This document shows, in pieces, positions 56,675 to 64,000 of a stretch of 64,000 bases of DNA (positions within the stretch are counted from its first letter, which is position 1; the number at the start of each line of letters is the position of its first letter). Location of the stretch: assembly GCA_017654735.1 (NCBI GenBank), contig JADPYG010000088.1:1922001-1986000 (forward strand), given 5' to 3'. A program made the translations under genes and the position numbers. Below the pieces are notes generated by a model that was not told the DNA's origin, did not search any database, and was given only the letters and a program-made list of their open reading frames with translations. This stretch comes from Vishniacozyma victoriae. Its lineage: Eukaryota; Basidiomycota; Tremellomycetes; Tremellales; Bulleribasidiaceae.

Positions 56675-58839
56675 ATGTCGACGAGCGAAATTACACCGGC
56701 GCCAGTCAAGGTATCCCGGTCGGCTCAGGCTGGGGAAGTCAACATGAAAGGCCCATATGCCATGACTCAGGTAAACGAGAGTATCCAGAGGGAACAACAA
56801 GGCTGGGGACCATTCGTGGGCAGGAAGAGGAAAGCGGCAGTAGTAGAGCCAATAGTAGAGGCAGGGGAACCACAACGGCATTTCAAGTTATTGAGTCTGA
56901 GTAAGTCTACTTTAATAGAGCGATAAGGAGGTTGCTGATAAGAAAGTTGGGTTGGCATATGCTATCCTCAACTCGTGGGTCGCTATGGCTACCTCGTTAT
57001 CGATTGCTCTACCATCCGGAGGACCCACTGCGATCTTGTATGGTCTTATCGTCTCTTTCCTTGGAAATTTGGCCATGTCTGCCAGTCTTGCTGAAATGTG
57101 AGCCTTATCTATGACTGTGAAACACAGACTGACATATCAGCTGTCACGTCTACCCAACTTCAGGAGGCCAATACCACTGGGCAGCCATCCTCTCGCCAGC
57201 CAAGCACGCTCCTGTACGTCTCCTCTCAAACACACCTCTCATGACTGACAAACAGTGGATCTCTTGGGTATGCGGATGGTTCGCCGTGTCAGGTTGGATC
57301 GCACTAGTAGCTACCGCCGGCTCTCTCGCTGGAAGTTTGATCACTGGAGCCATCAGTCTTACTCACGAGAACTATGAAGTCGAGCGATGGCATATCTTCC
57401 TCATCTATCTCGCTTACATGCTTGGAGCTTGTTTTATCAACATCTTCGGTCTGAGGTTGCTACCAACTATCGACAGAGCTGCTATTTTCTGGTACGTCTC
57501 CTTTATCTCGATGAAAGCAGACGCTAATCAGATAGGTCGATGACTGGTGCTGTGATCATCATTATTACATGTTTGTCGTGCGCTAGCCCTAACTATCAAT
57601 CTGCCGAGTTTGTCTTTACGAGATATATCAACGATGTAGGATGGAACAACGGTGTAGCATGGATCCTCGGATTGCTCCAGAGTGCGTTTCTCACCCATAT
57701 ACCATGCTGTGAAAACGCTAATATCAGGTTCCTTCGGATTGACCGGTTACGATGCCGTCTCGCACATGGTCGAGGAAATGCCGAATCCCCACCTAAACGC
57801 TCCAAAGACAATGGTCGCTGCCGTCCTCATTGGTGCTTCCTCATCTTTCATCTTCCTCATCTGCCTGCTTTTCAGTATGCAGGATGTCGACCTTGTCAAC
57901 TCCAGCCCCGCCGGAGCACTCTTGGAAACAATGTATCAAGCCACCTCGAGTCGTGCAGGTGCTGTTTGTCTACAGGTAAGTCTGACCACATCCCAGAAGG
58001 TTCAGCTGATGATCAGGTGATTCCTATTGTCGCAATGGCATTCACTGCTCAGGCCATCATGACTGCCTCTTCACGAATGAGCTACGCCTTTGCAAGGGAT
58101 AGAGGACTACCTTTCTCTCGATATTTCGCCATGATGCACAAGAGCGGCGTACCCGTCAATGCGGTCTTACTATCAACAGTATGCGTCATTGTATTTGGTT
58201 GTATCTACCTTGGTTCCAGCTCGGCTTTGAACGCTATCTTGTCGAGTTCGGTGGTATTCTTGAATATCTCGTATTCGATCCCAAGTAAGTCCATTCCATC
58301 ACACTTGATGATTTGTCGCTGACGATTAGTTCTGCTCGTTGTCATCAGAGGGCGAAAGATCCTACGACCACCTTCGCTTCCCGAGCCCACTCTGACCCTA
58401 GGACCCATTCTTGGGCCAATTTGCAATATTGTATGTTCTGCCGCCTTAACTTTGGCCTCAACACTGACGATCAGACTGGACTGGCATTCACCCTCTTGAC
58501 TACCGTTTTCTTCCTCTTCCCACCCGAACTGCCAGTCACTGGAAGTAACATGAACTACGCCATTGCCGTATTCGGCTTCATCCGTTCGTTTCCGCCTTCC
58601 ACCGATTCCACGTAGTCAGCTAACAATCAGTGATAATCTCTGTAATAACATGGGTCGTCGATGGACGTAAGAATTTCATCGGTCCTCGAGATCTAGGTGC
58701 TCTTCTGGAACTGGCAAGATCAGAAGTAGATGGTGAAAAAGTGGATGTCCAATACGGGGTCCGAGGACTGGAAGCGAACGGAGTAGCGGTAACGGAAGGA
58801 ATTGAGAAGATTAGAGCGGCAAAGAATCGTACTGAATGA
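56675..58839 (+). CDS. amino acid/GABA/choline permease, APC superfamily
   Basis: About ten exons, about 570 residues, starting at the ATG at 56675. A cytosolic N-terminus is followed by about twelve membrane helices. It has SLVGLAYAILNSWVAMATSL, GGPTAILYGLIVSFLGN, YPTSGGQYHWAAILSP, FGLTGYDAVSHMVEEMPNP and SSRMSYAFARDRGLPFSRYF. These are the marks of the fungal UGA4/HNM1/BAT1 group of the APC superfamily, which carry GABA, choline or other amines across the plasma or vacuolar membrane. The GYDAxxHMxEE motif is well preserved. The substrate cannot be told from sequence. Confidence 0.88.
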
Positions 58840-59183
58840 TCGATCGGAAAGGTAGGGGTGTGCAAAGGATGCTTGATTCGAAAACCTGTAAAGTATGGAT
58901 GAACAAGTGGGTTTCATGATTTCTTCTTATCTAGCCATTTCCCCGATCTAAAGGTGGATTTGTGCGCTGATCAGAGACTGATGGCCGTCGATCAAGGATC
59001 CAACTGCGATACTCATGAGCTGATTTACTTCTAAAGATGACTCATCTCATTCCTTCCATTCATGTTGACCCCCTATCGTCCTTTCACAGACTACCTCAAT
59101 CATCACAATGATATTCGCCCGACTGCTGTCTACTTACATGCAAGACAACTCACACTCTCAATAGTCTATCATACCATAACACC
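58840..59183. other. lectin gene upstream region
   Basis: A 344-base interval. The last 60 bases before the ATG are rich in C and A. No gene seen. Confidence 0.35.
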
Positions 59184-60183
59184 ATGTTTTGCAACTCGAT
59201 CATACTGGCATTGACTGCCATACAGGTCTTGGCTCAGGATCAGTATACCCAAGACGCTCCCAGCGACTACGGTACTACCATTGAAGGTACCACAGCCGAC
59301 CCATCACCCACTGCGGCTCCCTACGCTCCCATCCAGTCCGACGGGACACCTTCGAACGACGGTGCCAGTAATTACACTGACAATGGGACTGATTCGTCGT
59401 CAATTGCAAATCCATCTATTCCCGACAGTAACGACAGCGTAGTCTCATCGGTGGCCACCAGTCTCTACACCTCCGGCGCCTCTCAGGCAGGCAGTAGTCC
59501 AAGCGAATCAGCATTCGCCTCAAGCGCTTCGGCCAATTCGGGACAGACTACAACTCCTACTTCGACTCCTGAAGCCTGGCAGCATATCATATACAAAGCT
59601 GATCCTTCTAAATGTCTGGCTGTATTCGATACTTCTGGCAATGCCAATACCCCAGTTGTGTGAGCCCAGTCACTCTTAGATCTGATCCTAAACGACTAAT
59701 GAGCAGGGTCGTAGACTGCTTTTATAGTGGTCACGAGGCTCATTGGTTGGTCGATGTCACTGGAGCAAATACGATCATCTCGAGGGCCTTCAATGATACC
59801 AGATGGTGTTTGGATTCGGGTGAAAGCGAGGAGAATGGTCAAACTGTCTATCTCAATAGAGTCAGTCTTTCTGGTTTGTGTTCGAGTGAATCTGATTGGT
59901 TAGTGCGAGGATATTGTCTTTGATCAACTATGGCAGTATCTCGATTATAAAGATTACCATTGGGTAGTATATGATCGTGTCAGGTCTTTGGATTTGGAAC
60001 GTTAGTCTTCGATACTAGAAAGTCGAGTAATAGCTAATCACCAGACGGAAAAACCGAAGGCGGAGGTCGACTACAGACTTGGGTGGTAAGTCAGTCCAAC
60101 ACTTCTTCGCTGATATCCAGTATAGCCATGGTAACACCAATCAAGAGTGGCTCATCCAGCCTGCCTTCAACGCCGATACTTGA
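59184..60183 (+). CDS. secreted protein with ricin-B-like (beta-trefoil) lectin domain
   Basis: Five exons, about 270 residues. The signal peptide MFCNSIILALTAIQVLA is followed by a Ser/Thr/Asn-rich, probably glycosylated region of about 110 residues. The second half reads KCLAVFDTSGNANTPV, then WCLDSGESEENGQTVYL, LDLEHGKTEGGGRLQTWV and ending NTNQEWLI. The repeated C-L-x-V/D...G...W pattern with a final QEW (QxW) is the beta-trefoil carbohydrate-binding fold. Only the lectin fold is present: there is no catalytic chain, so this is a likely sugar-binding secreted or wall protein. Ligand unknown. Confidence 0.75.
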
Positions 60184-60350
60184 TCCACCATATCCCGGAA
60201 TCCGCAGTATTATACATGCAAAGTACCGTGTACGATGAGCCTGATTACATGCAGCCAATTGAAACAACCTATGCTACATAATGATAATCGCCGCCTCTAT
60301 ATCTGTATTGTTACAGCCTTGATACCCGTATCCTCTGGCCACACAAGCCA

Positions 60351-62174
60351 CTACGCCTGCAATGGGACAGCCTTGATAGCCTCATCCAACAACTTATTCG
60401 AATGCTCGGGGTTATCGAGATACAAGTGATGTCCAGCGTTAGGAACGACGTGGACTTTCGTCTTGTCGTTACCAGCCTTTTTGAGTGCTTCCGCCGAGGC
60501 TTTACCGCCTTCAACGTCCATCCAGTCATTGTCGCCGTCTGAAAGTCAGCTTACTGCCCAACGAGTATGGCCGGAGGTGGCTTACACATGAAAGTGACGG
60601 GCACTTGAATCTTGTGGATTCGGTCTACAATTGGTAAACGCGAGTGAGCACCGGGTGCGAGGATGTGTGCTGTTTGTCAGCTCTTGATCAAGTTGGGAAA
60701 GATCGACATACTGATACAGAACTCTCCACTACCCTTCATAACGCTTGTATTCCAGATGTAAGAATGTAGATCCCTCACATCCTCTTCTGACTGTGCGGCG
60801 AAACGCCTGGCAGAGTATCTGCCGACCATCATGGGTCCCCAAGGTCCCATTGACCGCAAGAAAGTGAATGGAGACCATCCCTTCTCCCATCCCCATACGA
60901 AGACTGTATATCAGTGGTGCTTGTTACCAAGCGAAGGGGCCAACTTACATTTACCCATATTACGCCTGAAGGCAGAAGTTTCTCGGTCCTGCTGCCATTT
61001 CTTTGCTTCTCCCACTGGTTCGGCTTTTGGTGCGGGTACAGCTCCTTCCGCCGCCATCTCCGCAGCATCTATCGCATTCAGTCCACCGGCACTCTCAATT
61101 TCCGCGGTAGTCGGGAACCTCTTGTAATCCGGTCCGCGTGGTATACCAGCAGGCGAAACCAAGATCAATCCAGAAACACGTTCAGGATATCGAACAGTAT
61201 ATGCCGAAGCGAGGTATCCACCTAGTGAATGTCCGACCAAGATCATTTTCTCGACTCCGACTGATTTACGCCATTCTTCAAGGGACGAGATGAAGAAATG
61301 TTCAGCCCTGGCTACTCGACTTGGCATTGATGCTGAGGCTGGTGATGCGAGGAGTTGGGGTGAAGGACGGGATGATAGACCCATCCCTAGCCAGTCGAGG
61401 AAGAAGGTACGGCGTTGAGTTGATTCGGCAGATTGAGCGACGCTCTCCCAATTCCGGAAGAAGAATCTGGATATCAGCGGGGAAATATATCTTGAAAAGT
61501 GTGACATACCCTAATGCAGCAGCGTATCCGTGTAGAACAACGACGGCTTCTTTCGAGTTTCCATGCTCCGGATTCGAGATTTCAAGAGTATTGATGTATT
61601 CCGTCAATTTCCCATCCTTGCCTTTCTTCCCATGAAGTGGATTCACAATCGAAGCCTTCTTTTTACCGCTCGAGTCCAGTGAAGTCGTGGATGAGGCGAC
61701 AGACGAGGCAGGAGTATTGATACGCGGATCGGCCGGATGTTGAGGTGCTAAAGCAGGATCTGGAGTTGGGATAAAGACATTTCTCAGAGTGGCGACGAGT
61801 GATGTCCCAGGTAGTGATACGGGTGGTACAGCGTGATTCTCATCGTTCACCACTTGTTCTCCCGCTCTTTCCCCTACTTCTGCTTTTGATGGGATATGTT
61901 CTTTAGTAGTCGAAGCGCTCGGATCGGCAGACCAACTGAGCCACCCTTTGGAACCAGGCGATCCGGGTTCTGGAGGCTGATACATCGACATACGCCTTAG
62001 TAATCGTTCTTCCGCTATACGAGCTTCTTTGTAAGATGAATTGTTCCACCATGACGAGAAGGATGATTTGAAATCGGTGGGAATAGCTTTCGATGGCGGG
62101 GGTATGGGTGGTGTAGATATTCGAGATGGCGGTGTGTTTACGCCGGATGGCTGTTGTTGTTGGAGGGTGGACAT
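60351..62174 (-). CDS. CLD1/ABHD5-like alpha/beta hydrolase
   Basis: About six exons, about 530 residues. An N-terminal 180-residue disordered region with a few basic stretches precedes EAVVVLHGYAAALGFFFRNW, the oxyanion-side HG motif. The nucleophile elbow is MILVGHSLGGYLASAY (GxSxG), then SGLILVSPAGIPRG, and the acid/His region DGDNDWMD and NAGHHLYLDNPEHSN, which includes HxxxxD. The family contains yeast CLD1 (mitochondrial cardiolipin-specific deacylase) and ICT1 (acyltransferase), and animal ABHD4/5. Intact Ser, Asp and His suggest an active hydrolase. Choice among family members is open. Confidence 0.8.
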
Positions 62175-62530
62175 GATAGATCGAGTAATCCGATGTCGAG
62201 TGAGATTAGCGGATGCTATGCTGGGCTGTGAATGTGGATGGCGATGATAAGGTAAACAAGACAGTAAAATATATATATCAGATGTGACTTGAGAGTTTGA
62301 TTGTGACGTGGTTGGGTGTGATGACAGACCGATGACCGAGGCCGGGGATATGAGTAGAATAGACCGCGGACCGTCTCATTCAACAGTTGCCGATGGAAAT
62401 ACTAAGTGTTCAGGCACATCCATACATACTATACGGAAAGATCCGATTGCTGAAAAAGCAGTCACACTCGGTTACTACTCGTACAATCCTTATAAAGGTT
62501 CGAGTTGATCAATTATACAAGCCACGTACA
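62175..62530. other. divergent promoter, hydrolase and RIB3
   Basis: A 356-base interval. An AT run TATATATATC lies near 62270. No gene is seen. Confidence 0.4.
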
Positions 62531-63351
62531 ATGTCATTACCTACTCGAACATCGAACGCTGAGCGTACACCACCAACACCGTTCAAATTTGATACGATCG
62601 AAGATGCTACTCGTGCAATCGCCAATGGAGAATTCGTAGTAGTCATGGACGATGAAAGTCGGGAAAATGAAGGTGATCTCATTTGTGCAGCCGAGAAAGT
62701 AACAACGGAAGGAATGGCATGGATGATCAAATGGACTAGGTACATCGCTCTATCTTGGTACTCTCCAAAGCTAACAAAGAAGTGGATTCATTTGCGCCTC
62801 AATACCCCCTAAACGACTGGAACAACTCTGCCTACCTCCCCTTTTACCGCCATCTGGGACATCGCAAGATCCAAAAGGAACAGCATACCATCTTACCGTC
62901 GATGCTTCTTCGGTCAAATCACATCCTGTGACAACGGGTATATCGGCACATGATCGAGCCTACACTGCGAGATTATTAGCAAGCAAGGATACTGTCGAGG
63001 ACGATCTGACGAGACCGGGACATATGGTCACGTTGAGGTATACCCCCGGGGGTGTCAGGCGTCGTAGAGGTCATACGGAGTGTGCCGTCGGTAAGTCACC
63101 AAGCTGTTTGAGAGAGGCGAGAACAGCGGTTCTGAGCTACTTAACTGATAATAGATCTATGCTACTTGGCAGGCTTAGAACCCGCTGGATTACTATGTGA
63201 ACTAGTCAACCCAGATGACGAATCAGGAAGTATGGCGCGCAGAGACGATTGTTGGAGGTTCGCAAAAGAGTGGGGACTTACTATAATTAGTGTCGAGGAC
63301 TTGGCGCAGTGGGTAGAGGAGAAGGGAGTGGATCTAGTGCCAAACGCCTAG
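62531..63351 (+). CDS. RIB3: 3,4-dihydroxy-2-butanone-4-phosphate synthase
   Basis: Three exons, about 240 residues. It starts [12 protein letters not shown] and reaches [20 protein letters not shown], the metal and active-site loop (DDExRExEGD). [16 protein letters not shown] follows, then [20 protein letters not shown] (the [16 protein letters not shown] loop) and [14 protein letters not shown], then [20 protein letters not shown]. These are the standard RIB3 residues. The enzyme makes the four-carbon unit of riboflavin from ribulose 5-phosphate and releases formate. The frame is continuous across the two introns. It is a single-domain enzyme, not fused to GTP cyclohydrolase II. Confidence 0.93.
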
Positions 63352-63501
63352 TGCATTGTACCTTAGTCATATAACACATCAGTGCTTCTAGATGCATACA
63401 ATTCAATCAAGGCACATTCCGGGTCCAGTGGTGTAGAGAGCAGAGACCAACAATGCATATGATACGGTATACACGAATGAGAAAGGACCAGCCTAGAAAA
63501 T

Positions 63502-64000
63502 CTACACGATCGGTTTCTGGATCTCAGCGTATAGAAGACCTATACATCAGCTCGGGGCCAGACATGGGCTCAATAGCTTACGCTTCAACATCTCCTTAGG
63601 TAGATTATCTTTGTAATCCTCGAAATCAAAGAAGTTCCTCTTGAGGGGTAGAGCTCCGGGCTCGTCGGCTGGATCGTGGTATGCCTACCCGTCAGCTCGG
63701 TCGACGGTACAACTGAGTGGACCTACAGCCAGATAAGGATGAGCTAAGAGACCTTCTACTGTGATACGTCTCCTTGGTGAGAATCTGGACTATCAGCTTT
63801 ATCCCGCCGAGCAGCGAACAGCTCACGTGAGGCAGCTCTTGATCAGATCTATAGCATCTGGCGTAGCGCCAGGAATGACGTGCGCGAAATCTTGTCGTCG
63901 AGTCATGGGTAATGAACGCTGGGGGTCAGCTTGACCTGCCAGAAGTTGGTATTAGCTTACGAGGTATTCTTTTGATGCGGCTGAGGTGATCTCGTCAAAG
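63502..64000 (-). CDS. MAP kinase, C-terminal part, ERK/FUS3-like
   Basis: The gene enters from the right edge; the visible part is the end of the kinase lobe. It reads DEITSAASKEYLRSLPMT, then FAHVIPGATPDAIDLIKSCL, FSPRRRITVEGLLAHPYLA and AYHDPADEP, and ends KRNFFDFEDYKDNLPKEM and LLYAEIQKPIV. The AHPYLxxYHDPxDEP stretch and the F-DFE tail mark MAP kinases of the Fus3/ERK type. It carries several unusual residues in that region (RSLPMTRRQDF where relatives have LPFRxKxPF), so it may be a second or third paralogue in this fungus. The catalytic centre is outside the window. Confidence 0.8.

Noticed and set aside
59184..60183. A ricin-like toxin
   Set aside because: Only the beta-trefoil lectin fold is present. 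No catalytic ribosome-inactivating domain is coded in the gene or next to it.

Overview
The window is dense, intron-rich nuclear DNA from a basidiomycete yeast, most likely a Tremellomycete of the Cryptococcus/Kwoniella type. Nearly every gene is broken by introns of about 34-70 bases with GTNNGT donors, a CTGAC/CTGAT/CTAAC branch site a few bases before the acceptor, and very short 3' gaps. No tRNA, rRNA, CRISPR array or transposon was recognised. Gene models below were joined by hand from splice signals and reading frame; spans are start codon to stop codon and include introns.

Layout. 1-5 kb: end of a WDR70-like gene, an FMP52-like dehydrogenase, a small spliced unknown, a BMT6-like rRNA methyltransferase and a DsbA/FrnE-like oxidoreductase. 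6-12.3 kb: PHO81 (SPX-ankyrin-GDPD-like) divergent from a mitochondrial-type ATP-dependent DNA ligase. 12.5-20.5 kb: a disordered protein, FMC1 (LYR protein), a purine phosphoribosyltransferase, FIP1, two Cys-rich unknown proteins and FIS1. 21-26.4 kb: mitoferrin, an aryl-alcohol dehydrogenase and a CCC1-type vacuolar iron transporter. 26.6-32.5 kb: a zinc-finger/LysM protein, a Ser-rich membrane protein, an ABM-domain protein, peroxisomal D-amino-acid oxidase and a tiny membrane protein. 32.9-45.4 kb: SMC4, HEM13, COQ8 and eIF3c/NIP1. 45.7-53.4 kb: a tandem cluster of four related membrane-protein genes, all on the minus strand. 53.8-64 kb: DBP3, an APC-family permease, a secreted beta-trefoil lectin, a CLD1/ABHD5-like hydrolase, RIB3 and the 3' end of a MAP kinase.

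The housekeeping part is rich in mitochondrial functions (FMP52, DNA ligase, FMC1, FIS1, mitoferrin, HEM13, COQ8) and holds an iron/heme theme (mitoferrin, CCC1, HEM13). The most unusual part is the 45.7-53.4 kb cluster. Three members have a signal peptide, a two-part beta-rich ectodomain, one membrane span and a cytosolic tail carrying a fixed ETDAG-x5-PPSY-[DN]-PAW motif. PPxY is the classical ligand of WW domains such as those of Rsp5/Nedd4 ubiquitin ligases. One member carries two apparent frameshifts, and a fourth has lost the ectodomain but keeps the homologous membrane exon and PPxY motifs.
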